Assembly (NCBI RefSeq): GCF_001655685.1
Contig: NZ_LYVF01000175.1
Coordinates: 1 to 51,788 of the forward strand
Direction of reading: 5' to 3'
Origin: Desulfotomaculum copahuensis
Lineage (GTDB): Bacteria; Bacillota; Desulfotomaculia; Desulfotomaculales; Desulfovirgulaceae
Length of the DNA: 51,788 nt
Part shown: piece after piece, positions 34,273 to 42,755 of the stretch
Layout of the letters: each line of letters opens with the position of its first letter
Numbering within the stretch: position 1 is the stretch's first letter
Position numbers and translations under genes: made by a program
Notes under the pieces: model-generated
Seen by the model: the letters and a program-made list of their open reading frames with translations, nothing else
Database searches by the model: none
What the model was told of the DNA's origin: nothing

Positions 34273-34746
34273 ATGTCCAGACCACCGAAATGCCGCCGGG
34301 TGGAATTTCTGCCCCGACTTACTTTCTTTAAACCAGCTGGTGTACCCCTGCGCGATCTGGAAGAAGTCGGCCTGACCGTGGAAGAGTTGGAAGCGATCCG
34401 TTTGAAGGACCTGCTGGGGCTGGAGCAGGAAGCCTGTGCGGAGAAAATGGGTGTTTCCCGGCCCACTTATCACCGCGTTTTGAGTGCCGCCCGGGCCAAA
34501 GTGGCTGAAGCCCTGGTCAACGGCAAGGCCATCCGGGTGGAGGGGGGTAACTTCCAGGTGGTGGTGCGCCGCTTCCACTGCGAGCAATGCGGTCATGAGT
34601 GGGAAGTTCCCTGCGGCCAGGGTCCCTGCGCTTCCGAGATGGCCTGTCCGCAATGCGCCGGCCGTGATGTTTACCGCATTGACGAAGAGGGCAAGCCCTT
34701 CAACTGCCTGCACTGGGAGCATGGTAAAAAGATGGAGCAGCTTTAG
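34273..34746 (+). CDS. DUF134 (UPF0251) DNA-binding protein
   Basis: This 157-residue protein opens with the family start [14 protein letters not shown] and carries a sigma-70 region 4-like helix-turn-helix (about 40-95, with [20 protein letters not shown]). A C-terminal extension with two CxxC pairs ([16 protein letters not shown]) probably binds zinc or iron. Function is unproven; relatives often lie near metal or redox genes. ATG 34273 fits the family and has GGGAG upstream; ATG 34246 would add nine unrelated residues. Its consensus promoter overlaps a palindrome, which suggests autoregulation. Confidence 0.85.
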   Translation: MSRPPKCRRVEFLPRLTFFKPAGVPLRDLEEVGLTVEELEAIRLKDLLGLEQEACAEKMGVSRPTYHRVLSAARAKVAEALVNGKAIRVEGGNFQVVVRRFHCEQCGHEWEVPCGQGPCASEMACPQCAGRDVYRIDEEGKPFNCLHWEHGKKMEQL

Positions 34747-34982
34747 TTCCGGCATCCGTCCGGAAACGGTGCGGGTGCCTATAAGCAGTGAAATGCACCT
34801 GCTGCCGGATGCTTTATGCTTTTGCCCGGCGCCGGCCGCGGGGTGCCAAACACTGGATTTGTGCGGTTGGATGTCTTCAGGAGCAACCCGGTTTTTTGAG
34901 CGCACGGGCGGCGGGCCGGATTAAAGGCCGCCCGCCGCCGGATAAAGCCGGGTTTTTCATGTCCGGAAAGGGGGGGGCTGTC

Positions 34983-35507
34983 ATGCACCGGGTTGAACGG
35001 ATCATCAAACACCCCGTTTACCGGGAAGGTCTTATACGCAATGCGGACCGGGAAAAAGAGCGAATTTTTTGCCGTCACGATTTTCAGCATATGCTTGATG
35101 TGGCCCGGATCACCTATATTTTGTTGATGGAAGCGGGAGAAATGGACCGGTTGATGCGCGCCCACGCCCTGGACGGGTCTGAAGCGGTCCGGGAAGCGGT
35201 TTACGCCGCCGGCCTGCTGCATGACATTTCCCGCTGGCGGCAATACGACACCGGGGTTGATCACGCCGCGGCCGGCGCCCGGGACGCCCGTCCTATACTG
35301 CTGGAGACGGGGTTCAAGGCCGGTGAGACGGATGTTATTGCACGGGCCATCGCCGCCCACCGGCACGGCGGACCGGAAGGCGGACTGTTGGGACGCTTGC
35401 TGGCCCGGGCCGACGATCTGGCCCGGCCCTGCGCCTCCTGTCCGGCGCGCCGGGAGTGTTACAAGGCGGAGGATATGCCCGCTGTCCGGCAGGCACTGGT
35501 TTATTAG
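34983..35507 (+). CDS. HD-domain phosphohydrolase-like protein
   Basis: This 174-residue protein has the HD metal-binding pattern: H in CRHDFQHMLDVARI, HD in AAGLLHDISRWRQYD and H in AIAAHRHGG, with D in LARADDLARP. A Cys-rich tail (CASCPARREC) follows. HD proteins hydrolyse phosphate esters of nucleotides; the substrate is not evident. ATG 34983 follows GGAAAGGGGGGGG. It lies just before folP and may be the first gene of the folate unit. A strong GC-rich hairpin (about 34905-34945) lies upstream. Confidence 0.82.
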   Translation: MHRVERIIKHPVYREGLIRNADREKERIFCRHDFQHMLDVARITYILLMEAGEMDRLMRAHALDGSEAVREAVYAAGLLHDISRWRQYDTGVDHAAAGARDARPILLETGFKAGETDVIARAIAAHRHGGPEGGLLGRLLARADDLARPCASCPARRECYKAEDMPAVRQALVY

Positions 35508-35592
35508 ACAGTTGAATGGCGTGCCTGCCGCCGTCCGGCGTAAACCGTCCGGCTGGTTGTTGCGCCGTTGTCTCTTACAGGAGGGGATAGTC

Positions 35593-36795
35593 TTGTCTAT
35601 TCAGGTGCGTAATATTGAAATAAAGAACCGGGAGCAGGCGCTGGCCGAAATAGCCGCCATCGGCGCGGACCGGACCGGCTGCCGGTTGATGGCGCCCAAG
35701 GCGGTGCACCGCCTGCTGAAGTTGAGCGGCGTCAATCCCAAACAGGCCAATATCATCAAACAGGAAATGCTGGGCAAGGGCGGCGAGGCGGCCATCGCCC
35801 GGGGAGCGGCGGACGGCACGGTGGAAGAAACGGACGTTTTGCTCATGGGTACACTCAAACAGTACGAAGCATTGATGGCCAAGCTGCGCCTGCAGCCTTT
35901 CGGTCTGGCCGCGCTGGCCGGCGAGATCCGGCAGGTGCTGCAGAATCTGGAGGGCCGCCGCCCCTGCCGTCTGGATTGCCGCAGCCGGTCGCTGGTGCTG
36001 GGGGAGCGTACCTTGATTATGGGTATATTAAACGTGACCCCCGATTCCTTTTCCGACGGCGGGCGCTTCAACGACCCGGAGCGGGCGCTGGAACACGCCC
36101 GGCAGATGGTGGCGGACGGGGCGGATATCATTGATCTAGGCGGGGAGTCCACCCGGCCCGGCTATGAAGCCATTCCGGAAGACGAGGAACTGCGCCGGGT
36201 GATGCCGGTGCTGGAAAAGCTGCCGGCGGAAATCGACGTGCCCGTTTCAATCGACACCACCAAGGCCGGGGTGGCCCGGCGCGCGCTGGAGGCCGGCGCG
36301 CATATCATCAACGACCAGTGGGCGCTGCGCGCCGATCCGGATCTGGCCGGCGTGGCGGCCGGCTACGACGCTCCGATGATCCTGATGCACAATCAGCAGG
36401 GCACGGAGTACCGGGACATGATGGGGGACATGATTGCCTTTTTCCGGGAAAGCATGGCCATAGCGGAACGGGCCGGCCTGTGCCGGGATAAGATTATCAT
36501 TGACCCGGGTATCGGCTTCGGCAAGACGCTGGAGCAGAACCTGGAGGTCATGCGCCGCCTGCGGGAACTGGATTGCCTGGGCCGGCCGGTGTTGCTGGGC
36601 ACTTCCCGCAAGTCGCTGATCGCCAAAACGCTCCACCTGCCCGCGGACCAGCGGGTGGAGGGCACCGCGGCCACCGTGGCGATCGGCATTGCCGCCGGAG
36701 TGGACATTGTACGCGTGCACGACGTGAAGGAAATGGCCCGCGTGGCCCGGATGACCGACGCCATGGTGCGGCGGCGGGATATCCCGGCGGGGTAG
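35593..36795 (+). CDS. folP: Dihydropteroate synthase with N-terminal extension
   Basis: This 400-residue enzyme joins p-aminobenzoate to the pterin pyrophosphate. The catalytic TIM barrel begins near residue 137 with MGILNVTPDSFSDGGRF and continues with IIDLGGESTRPGYEAI, SIDTTKAGVARRAL, INDQWALR and GTSRKSLI, all family motifs. The first 130 residues (IEIKNREQALAEIAAIGADR, then a KQANIIKQEMLGKGGEAA segment) form an additional domain that I recall from clostridial and Peptococcaceae homologues; its role is unknown. TTG 35593 follows CAGGAGGGGATAGTC. Confidence 0.93.
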   Translation: MSIQVRNIEIKNREQALAEIAAIGADRTGCRLMAPKAVHRLLKLSGVNPKQANIIKQEMLGKGGEAAIARGAADGTVEETDVLLMGTLKQYEALMAKLRLQPFGLAALAGEIRQVLQNLEGRRPCRLDCRSRSLVLGERTLIMGILNVTPDSFSDGGRFNDPERALEHARQMVADGADIIDLGGESTRPGYEAIPEDEELRRVMPVLEKLPAEIDVPVSIDTTKAGVARRALEAGAHIINDQWALRADPDLAGVAAGYDAPMILMHNQQGTEYRDMMGDMIAFFRESMAIAERAGLCRDKIIIDPGIGFGKTLEQNLEVMRRLRELDCLGRPVLLGTSRKSLIAKTLHLPADQRVEGTAATVAIGIAAGVDIVRVHDVKEMARVARMTDAMVRRRDIPAG

Positions 36796-36894
36796 GGCGG
36801 TTGCCCGTAAGGCTGATGTTTTCCGGATTATCGATACGTCCGGATTGTACGCCCGGACAAAGGCGTGATCACTGCGGGGAAAACGGGGGTTATT

Positions 36895-37251
36895 ATGGAC
36901 CGGATCATTTTGAAAGGCATGCAGTTTTACGGCCGGCACGGCGTGCTGCCCGCGGAGCAGGAACTGGGCCAGCGCTTTGAAGTCGATGTGGAGATGACGC
37001 TGAATCTGCGCCCGGCCGGGCGCACCGACGATCTGGAAAAGACGGTGAGCTATGCCGACGTTTATCGTCTGACGGAAGAGATCGTCACCGGGCCGCCCTG
37101 CCGGCTGATTGAAGCGGTGGCGGAGAAAATCGCCACCGCCGTGCTGGAACGGTTTGCAGTGCAGGACGTGATCGTGCGGGTGCAGAAACCCGGCGCCCCG
37201 CTGCCCGGCCGGTTTGACTACATGGCCGTGCAGATCGAGCGGCGGCGCTGA
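36895..37251 (+). CDS. folB: Dihydroneopterin aldolase
   Basis: This 118-residue enzyme cleaves dihydroneopterin to 6-hydroxymethyl-dihydropterin and glycolaldehyde. FYGRHGVLPAEQELGQRFEV holds the catalytic glutamate, and VRVQKPGAPLPGRFDYM holds the catalytic lysine. ATG 36895 follows ACGGGGGTTATT; a GTG at 36865 would add ten unsupported residues. It follows folP closely, and folK comes next in the pathway after the Uma2 insertion. A T-run at 37285-37290 after GC-rich sequence is a weak candidate terminator. Confidence 0.93.
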   Translation: MDRIILKGMQFYGRHGVLPAEQELGQRFEVDVEMTLNLRPAGRTDDLEKTVSYADVYRLTEEIVTGPPCRLIEAVAEKIATAVLERFAVQDVIVRVQKPGAPLPGRFDYMAVQIERRR

Positions 37252-37426
37252 AAAACGGCCGGGATTGCGCTCCGGACCGGGTGGCTTTTTTGTAAGGGGT
37301 GGTAAATTTAACTTCCTCCAGGACAAGCCAGGAGGCTTTTCCGCGAGAGTTTTCTCATATCATTGGAATGCCGCCTGCTAAAGCACAGGTCTTAGGCTTT
37401 CAGAAGGCCCGGAGCGGGACACTTTA

Positions 37427-37455
37427 TTGACGCTGGAAGAAACAGGCTGTAAAAT
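37427..37455 (+). promoter_or_regulatory. Sigma-A promoter of the Uma2-family gene
   Basis: TTGACG (37427-37432) and TAAAAT (37450-37455) are 17 bp apart. The predicted start is near 37462, leaving a very short leader with the AGGGGTGAG ribosome site. Confidence 0.72.
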
Positions 37456-37475
37456 TGGATCAGGGGTGAGTGCGT

Positions 37476-38030
37476 TTGGACGTGGTTAACCCGCACATCA
37501 AGTTCACTTACGAAGACTACTGCCTGATGCCCGAAGACCGGCGCTACGAGTTGATCGAGGGGGAGTTTTACTTGGTTCCGTCGCCCAGCGTCATTCATCA
37601 GCGCATAGCAGCCAACCTGGAGGCAATTTTACGCGATTATGTGCGAGAAAAAGATTGCGGCGAGGTTCTGTTTGCTCCGCTTGATGTGGTACTCTCCGGC
37701 CAGGACGTGGTTCAGCCCGATATAATGTTCATTTCCCAGGAACGCTCCGGCATTGTTACTGATGCCAACATCCAGGGCGCCCCGGATCTGGTGGTGGAGG
37801 TCCTCTCCCCGTCAACGGCGGAAAGGGACCGCACCATTAAAAAGAAACTATACACCCGGTACGGAGTGCGGGAACTCTGGCTGGTCAACGCCGGCGTCCA
37901 GACGATCGAGCTTTATTCCCTGACGGAGGGGGAGGAACAGCCGCCGCGGTTGTTCGCCCGGTCGGCCCGGAAACCGCTGACCTCATCCCTGTTTGAAGGG
38001 TTGAAGGTTGATTTGAATGAGGTATTTTAA
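37476..38030 (+). CDS. Uma2-family (DUF820) putative restriction endonuclease-fold protein
   Basis: This 184-residue protein has the Uma2 PD-(D/E)XK nuclease-like fold. Family marks are FTYEDYCLMPEDRRYELIEG, VVQPDIMFIS, DLVVEVLSPSTAERDR and KKKLYTRYGVRELWLV, with Asp, Glu and Lys of the putative active site. Uma2 genes occur in large families in cyanobacteria and Peptococcaceae, often near mobile DNA; function is unknown. TTG 37476 is chosen for ribosome-site spacing over GTG 37470. It splits folB from folK and has its own promoter, which looks like an insertion. Confidence 0.85.
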   Translation: MDVVNPHIKFTYEDYCLMPEDRRYELIEGEFYLVPSPSVIHQRIAANLEAILRDYVREKDCGEVLFAPLDVVLSGQDVVQPDIMFISQERSGIVTDANIQGAPDLVVEVLSPSTAERDRTIKKKLYTRYGVRELWLVNAGVQTIELYSLTEGEEQPPRLFARSARKPLTSSLFEGLKVDLNEVF

Positions 38031-38080
38031 ACGGTTTGAGGAATTGACAGTCAAGTGGCCCGGAAAAGGGAGTAATGTGA

Positions 38081-38596
38081 TTGTCGTCTATTGGTGATCT
38101 TCCGGTAAAAGCTTACATCGGGATCGGGTCCAATCTTGGCGACAAGGCGGCCAATATTAAAAAGGGGCTGGATTTGCTCGCCGGTACGCCCGGCGTCCGG
38201 CTGCTGCGGGTGGCGCCTTATTACCGTACCGCGCCGGTAGGATACACGGATCAGGACTGGTTTGTCAATACGGCGGCTGAAGTTGCAACCGCCCTGCCGC
38301 CGGAAGATTTGCTCGCCGCCTGCCTGGAGGTGGAAAACCGCCTTGGGCGGGTGCGCACCATCCGCTGGGGGCCGCGGGTGATTGATCTTGACCTGCTTTT
38401 ATACGGTGACCGGGTAATCAACTGGCCGCAGCTGACCGTTCCCCATCCGCGCCTGCATGAACGCGCTTTCGTGCTGGTGCCCCTGGCCGATCTGGTGCCG
38501 GAACTGACGGTGCCGGGACGGGGGCGGGTGGACCGCCTGCTGGCCGGACTGGCGCCGGAGCAGAGGGAAACCGTCCGTAAAATTGCTACGGCATGA
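38081..38596 (+). CDS. folK: 2-Amino-4-hydroxy-6-hydroxymethyldihydropteridine pyrophosphokinase
   Basis: This 171-residue kinase transfers pyrophosphate from ATP to hydroxymethyl-dihydropterin, the substrate for FolP. AYIGIGSNLGDKAANIKKGL opens it. VENRLGRVRTIRWGPRVIDL and DLLLYGDRVI carry the metal-binding aspartates, and PHPRLHERAFVLVPLADL completes the signature. TTG 38081 follows AAAAGGGAG. It follows Uma2 after 50 bases. Confidence 0.94.
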   Translation: MSSIGDLPVKAYIGIGSNLGDKAANIKKGLDLLAGTPGVRLLRVAPYYRTAPVGYTDQDWFVNTAAEVATALPPEDLLAACLEVENRLGRVRTIRWGPRVIDLDLLLYGDRVINWPQLTVPHPRLHERAFVLVPLADLVPELTVPGRGRVDRLLAGLAPEQRETVRKIATA

Positions 38597-38705
38597 ATTC
38601 TTTAAACCCGGTATTCCGCTGTGTAACGGGCGGCTATTTCCGCAACTGCCCGGCCGGTCCTTCCCGGGCGAAAAGCCGTGCCGGATGTATTCAGCGCCCG
38701 GCTGT

Positions 38706-40148
38706 TTACCGGGCAATAATTACATAGCGCACATCCGCCAGAGCGCCGGTGTCCCGCCATGGATCACCCCGCACTGCGATGAGCCGGGCCGGTTTGCCCG
38801 GGGCGATGGTACCCGGCACGTTTTCCGCGCCCAGGATGGCCGCACCGTTTACCGTGGCGGCCAGCAATGTTTCCGGCGGGGTGAGGCCGGCCTCGCGGTA
38901 AAGCAGCAGTTCATCCAGGTATCCCCGGCCGTGGGGCACACCGCCGGCGCCCGCGTCGGTACCCACCCCCAGCATGACGCCCAGTTGCCGGGCCAGGCCG
39001 ATCTGCTGCAACTGGCGCCGGTAAGTTTGCCGGATCACCTCCTTTTCCGCCGGAGAATATTGTGCACAAAAGCCTTCCTGCAGCTGGCACGCCACCGGAA
39101 CCACCGTGGGCACCCAGGGAATGCCCCGGGCGGCCATTTGGACCAGAGTTTCCCTGCGGACAAAGTAGCCGTGTTCAATAGAATCCGCCCCGGCCTCCAC
39201 GGCCAGGCGCACCGCTTCGTCGCCGCTGGCGTGGGCCATCACTTTCAAGCCCCGGCTGTGCGCGCAGTTGACGATACGTTCCAGTTCCCCGGCAGAAAAC
39301 TGGGGTCCGCCCACCCGGCGGTATTCCCGGAAACTGACCAGGCCCGAGACCAGCACTTTGATCTGATCCACGCCCCGTCCGGCCAGACGGTCCACGGCCG
39401 TTTCCAGTTCCGCCGGCGTCAGCCCCGGACCGAGAAAGGAGCCGTATTCGCCCCGCCGGCGCAGGGCGTGCCCGGAGGCCAGCACCAGCGGGCCGGGCGG
39501 CCTGCCGGCGGCTACCGTGTCCCGGGCGGCCAGCCCGGCCAGAGCCAGATCCCCGCCATCCCGCACGGCGGTGATCCCCCGTTCCAGGGCGGCGGACAGA
39601 TTGGCCCCAATCAGTTCCTGGACGCCCGCCCGGTCGTTCCACCGCTCCCGGGAAGCGTTAAAATCGCGCCCGTCCAGAGCCAGGTGAACGTGACAGTCAA
39701 CCAGCCCGGGCATGAGCATACAGCCGGGCAGTTCCAGCACCCGGACCGCCCCGGTGCCGGTGCACGAACATCCCGGCGGGAAAAGGCGTGGGGCGATGGT
39801 CCGGCATGGCGGAGGCTGTCGCTGTCCGTCTCCGGCCGGAACGCATGTAAATGGATGGCGGTGCGCCGTATCCGGCTGCCCGGGCAGGGGGATGGGGCCG
39901 TCTTCCCGCCCGGTTGTTTTTGTGTCTGTGAGTATCCGGCGCATGATGTCCGTGAGCCGTACGGCATCATCCCCCCACAAGGCTGTTTGATCAACCTGCA
40001 TACCGGCCGTGCCGGTGAAAACGGCCGCCACCCGGCCCCGGTGCAGGCAGACTAGCGCGTCCTTTTCCGGCGGTTCCGGCGACCCCCGCCAGAGGCGGGC
40101 GGCCTTGACGAGCAGGGTTTGTTCCGGGCCAATGGCAAGTACAGTCAT
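38706..40148 (-). CDS. Amidohydrolase of the imidazolonepropionase/prolidase-like type with an N-terminal insertion
   Basis: This 480-residue metal-dependent hydrolase shows the binuclear site: His153 and His155 in LVDCHVHLAL, a lysine in DQIKVLVSG, His in VMAHASGD, His in SIEHGYF and Asp in GVGTDAGAG. Relatives are near 400 residues. The extra length comes from a Pro/Cys/Thr-rich stretch at about residues 50-133, inserted in the N-terminal beta-sandwich (nucleotides about 39750-40001). ATG at 40146-40148 has GGAGGAAGG upstream on the bottom strand. Substrate unknown; amidase, cyclic ureidase or dipeptidase activity are all possible. It runs against the folate and pantothenate genes. Confidence 0.82.
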   Translation of the reverse strand: MTVLAIGPEQTLLVKAARLWRGSPEPPEKDALVCLHRGRVAAVFTGTAGMQVDQTALWGDDAVRLTDIMRRILTDTKTTGREDGPIPLPGQPDTAHRHPFTCVPAGDGQRQPPPCRTIAPRLFPPGCSCTGTGAVRVLELPGCMLMPGLVDCHVHLALDGRDFNASRERWNDRAGVQELIGANLSAALERGITAVRDGGDLALAGLAARDTVAAGRPPGPLVLASGHALRRRGEYGSFLGPGLTPAELETAVDRLAGRGVDQIKVLVSGLVSFREYRRVGGPQFSAGELERIVNCAHSRGLKVMAHASGDEAVRLAVEAGADSIEHGYFVRRETLVQMAARGIPWVPTVVPVACQLQEGFCAQYSPAEKEVIRQTYRRQLQQIGLARQLGVMLGVGTDAGAGGVPHGRGYLDELLLYREAGLTPPETLLAATVNGAAILGAENVPGTIAPGKPARLIAVRGDPWRDTGALADVRYVIIAR

Positions 40149-40387
40149 TTTCCTTCCTCCGGCACGCCTTCGGCATTTCCTTAAAACGCCGGCCGACGGA
40201 TAAACAGTGGTGTGCTTTAAACAGTCATAGTGCCCGGTCGCAGGGCTGAACTGCGGCGCAGTACGGGCCGGCGAAACCAGGAAACAGTGCGGGCGCTTCC
40301 GCAGCGCAGTCGTGGACGGCCTGGCGCTGAACAACTGCCCGCACCACAAAGGGAAAAGAACCGGTCCGTCCGTTCTGATATATTTTC

Positions 40388-40474
40388 GCGCATAAACATG
40401 CGATTCCCGGCCGGGATGTGAATGATGTGCTGGTACTGCTTGTGTTATCTTCGGCGCGTAAACATACGATCCCT
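40388..40474. repeat. Imperfect direct repeat, possible operator pair
   Basis: GCGCATAAACATGCGATTCCC (split as GCGCATAAAC / ATGCGATTCCC) at 40388-40408 recurs as GCGCGTAAAC / ATACGATCCCT at 40454-40474. Most positions are identical and the centre-to-centre distance is 66 bp. Each copy is itself partly palindromic around AAAC. Confidence 0.7.
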
Positions 40475-40559
40475 GCTTCAACATATTCCTGTTTATATTT
40501 GCCGGGCCGCGGGGCTGGATAGCAACTTGCCCGTGCCGCCTTCCGTTTTCAAAATTGTC

Positions 40560-40588
40560 TTGTATTGCCCGCCGGCCTGTGCTAGAAT
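40560..40588 (+). promoter_or_regulatory. Sigma-A promoter of the pantothenate gene run
   Basis: TTGTAT (40560-40565) and TAGAAT (40583-40588) are 17 bp apart, and TGC directly precedes the -10 box (extended -10). Confidence 0.7.
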
Positions 40589-40708
40589 GTCACTACAGGA
40601 TGGTATCCATGCGGAACCATACCTTGGAAAATCTTTTTTTGCCAGTAAAATATTTTCTATACCGCTTGGAGCCGGACGGACCGAGACGGGGGTGATAGGG
40701 TGAAGAAT

Positions 40709-40743
40709 GCCTCCCGGTTGTCCCGGAGGGCGTTTTTGTTTTT
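40709..40743 (+). terminator. Terminator-like hairpin in the pan leader (possible attenuator)
   Basis: CTCCCGG (40711-40717) pairs with CCCGGAG (40722-40728) with one internal mismatch and loop TTGT, followed by GTTTTTGTTTTT. It lies downstream of the promoter and 88 bp before the first gene. Confidence 0.65.
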
Positions 40744-40830
40744 AAACGAAAAGATGGCTGGTTTTCAGGGCAATGTAAAGAACCGGCCGGTGATGGGAAA
40801 TGCTAAAAATATCTACGGAGGTGTGTCCTG

Positions 40831-41724
40831 ATGACCAGACCGGCCATTGCCGTGGTGGGGTGCGGCAAGGTGGGCGGCGCACTGGCCCTGCTTTTGAAAG
40901 AACGCGGCTACCCGGCGGCGGCGGTGGCCAGCAAAACGCCGGCCTCGGCGGAAAAACTGGCCGGCGCGCTGGGCTGCCCGGCGGCAACGGTTGATGGGGC
41001 CGTGCGGGCGGCGGAACTGGTTTTTATCACCACGCCGGACCGGGAAATCGCCCCGGTTTCAGCGGGCATCGCCGCCCGGGGGGGATTCCGTCCCGGCCAG
41101 GTGGTGGCCCATACCAGCGGCGCCCATGCGGCGGATGAGCTTGAAGGAGTGCGTGCAGCCGGGGCGCTGGCGCTGTCCATACACCCCCTGCAGTCATTCG
41201 CCGATGTGCGGGGGGCGATGGAAAACCTGCCCGGTTCCTGGTTTGCCCTGGAGGGGGACGAAGACGCCATGCCCCTGGCCCGGCAGGTGGTGGCCGATCT
41301 GAACGGCCACGCCTTTTATGTCAAGGCGGCGGATAAGCCCCTTTACCACGCGGCGGCCTGCATTGCTTCCAACTTCCTGGTTTCCCTGATGCATCTGGCC
41401 ACCGGACTTTACGGGCAATTTGGTTTGTCCCGGACACAGGCCTTTCAGGCGCTGTTACCGCTCGTGCAGGGCACCATCAACAACATCGCCCGGTCCGGCC
41501 CCACGGCGGCGCTCACCGGACCAATCGCCCGCGGCGATCTGCCCACCGTGGCCGGGCATTTGCCGGCCCTGGAGCAGGTCGGAGATACAGAAGCCGTCCT
41601 CTACCGCCTGCTCGGCCTGTATACGGTGGGGGTGGCGCTGGAAAAGGGCGGTATTGACCGGCGGCAGGCCGGTGAGCTGAGAAAACTGCTGGAGGATAGG
41701 GCCAACAGCGAAGAGGTATGCTAG
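40831..41724 (+). CDS. Rossmann-fold and DUF2520 protein, candidate ketopantoate reductase
   Basis: This 297-residue protein has an N-terminal NAD(P)-binding fold (AIAVVGCGKVGGALALLL) and a helical DUF2520 domain (about 165-290, with KPLYHAAACIASNFLVSLMH). The arrangement mirrors 6-phosphogluconate and ketopantoate reductases. It leads the panB-panC-panD run, where a ketopantoate reductase (panE) is expected but absent. So a role in reducing ketopantoate is plausible, though IlvC can also do this step and no experiment known to me proves it for DUF2520. ATG 40831 follows ACGGAGGTG. Confidence 0.85.
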   Translation: MTRPAIAVVGCGKVGGALALLLKERGYPAAAVASKTPASAEKLAGALGCPAATVDGAVRAAELVFITTPDREIAPVSAGIAARGGFRPGQVVAHTSGAHAADELEGVRAAGALALSIHPLQSFADVRGAMENLPGSWFALEGDEDAMPLARQVVADLNGHAFYVKAADKPLYHAAACIASNFLVSLMHLATGLYGQFGLSRTQAFQALLPLVQGTINNIARSGPTAALTGPIARGDLPTVAGHLPALEQVGDTEAVLYRLLGLYTVGVALEKGGIDRRQAGELRKLLEDRANSEEVC

Positions 41725-41903
41725 TTACGGATAAGCCGCGAGCCTGTTCAACCAGCGATTAATCCGGCGGCTGCCGCCGGGCGTGCGCCCGGAACGGAGG
41801 CGACTGCCTGTAATGCCGGGAACCGGCCGGTTGTCTCCGGCGGCCGCAATGGCGGAATATGCCGCCAGGTATACTTAAAGCACATTTTTAAGGGGGTTTT
41901 TTC

Positions 41904-42740
41904 ATGAGCAACGAAAGGGTAACCACCGCTTATTTCCGGGAGGCCAAAAAAGAGGGCCGTCCGGTGACCATGCTCACCGCCTATGATTATCCGATGGCCA
42001 AAATGGTGGACGACGCCGGCATTGACGCCATCCTGGTGGGAGATTCCCTGGGCAATGTGGTGCTCGGTTACGACTCCACCATTCCGGTGACCATGGATGA
42101 TATGGTGCATCACATCAAAGCCGTCACCCGCGGTGTGCGCCGGGCGATGGTGATCGGGGACATGCCCTTTTTGTCCTGCCATCTTTCCCGCGAGGAAAGC
42201 GTGCGCAATGCCGGACGCATTTTGCAGGAAGGCGGCGCCCGGGCGGTGAAACTGGAGGGCGGCCGGGAAGTGGCCGAGGCCATCCGGGCCATAGTGGCGG
42301 CCGGCATTCCGGTGATGGGCCACCTGGGCCTGACTCCGCAGTCCATCAACCAGATGGGCGGCTACAAGGTGCAGGGCAAGGATGAGGCCGCAGCCAGGAA
42401 GCTGATTGACGACGCCCGGGCCATTCAAGAGGCAGGAGTGTTTTCCATCGTCCTGGAGTGCGTGCCCGTGCCCCTGGCCAAAATGCTGACCGAAACCCTT
42501 GATGTACCCACCATCGGCATCGGCGCCGGCCCGCATTGCAACGGCCAGGTGCTGGTCACCCACGACCTGTTGGGCATGTACGGCGGTTTCTCGCCCAAAT
42601 TCGCCAAACGCTACGCCCAACTGCACGAGGATATTTCCCGGGCGCTGCAGGCCTACCGGGAGGAAGTGCAAAGCGGCACCTTCCCCGGCCCGGAGCATGG
42701 TTTCGGCATGGCGGAGGAAGTAATGGCCAGGCTGTATTAG
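41904..42740 (+). CDS. panB: 3-Methyl-2-oxobutanoate hydroxymethyltransferase
   Basis: This 278-residue enzyme adds a hydroxymethyl group from methylene-THF to 2-oxoisovalerate to give ketopantoate. MLTAYDYPMAKMVDDAGID, LVGDSLGNVVLGYDSTIPVT, MPFLSCHLSREESVRNAGR and VKLEGG are the expected motifs, with the Mg-binding Asp in GDSLG. ATG 41904 follows TTTTAAGGGGG. It uses the folate cofactor whose genes lie just upstream. Confidence 0.97.
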   Translation: MSNERVTTAYFREAKKEGRPVTMLTAYDYPMAKMVDDAGIDAILVGDSLGNVVLGYDSTIPVTMDDMVHHIKAVTRGVRRAMVIGDMPFLSCHLSREESVRNAGRILQEGGARAVKLEGGREVAEAIRAIVAAGIPVMGHLGLTPQSINQMGGYKVQGKDEAAARKLIDDARAIQEAGVFSIVLECVPVPLAKMLTETLDVPTIGIGAGPHCNGQVLVTHDLLGMYGGFSPKFAKRYAQLHEDISRALQAYREEVQSGTFPGPEHGFGMAEEVMARLY

Positions 42741-42755
42741 ATGGGAGTGTCCGGT

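Larger units (their letters stand above)
40149..40830. other. Long intergenic region between amidohydrolase and the pan genes
   Basis: No gene is convincing in these 682 bp. It holds an imperfect direct repeat (40388-40408 and 40454-40474), a sigma-A promoter (40560-40588) and a transcript leader of about 235 nt with small hairpins (GGTAT/ATACC near 40602-40626, CTTGG/CCGAG near 40660-40685). A terminator-like hairpin lies at 40709-40743, before the start at 40831. Confidence 0.6.

Noticed and set aside
40422-40703. 93-codon top-strand frame in the pan leader
   Set aside because: It crosses the predicted promoter, has no ribosome site, and its codon use differs from neighbouring genes.
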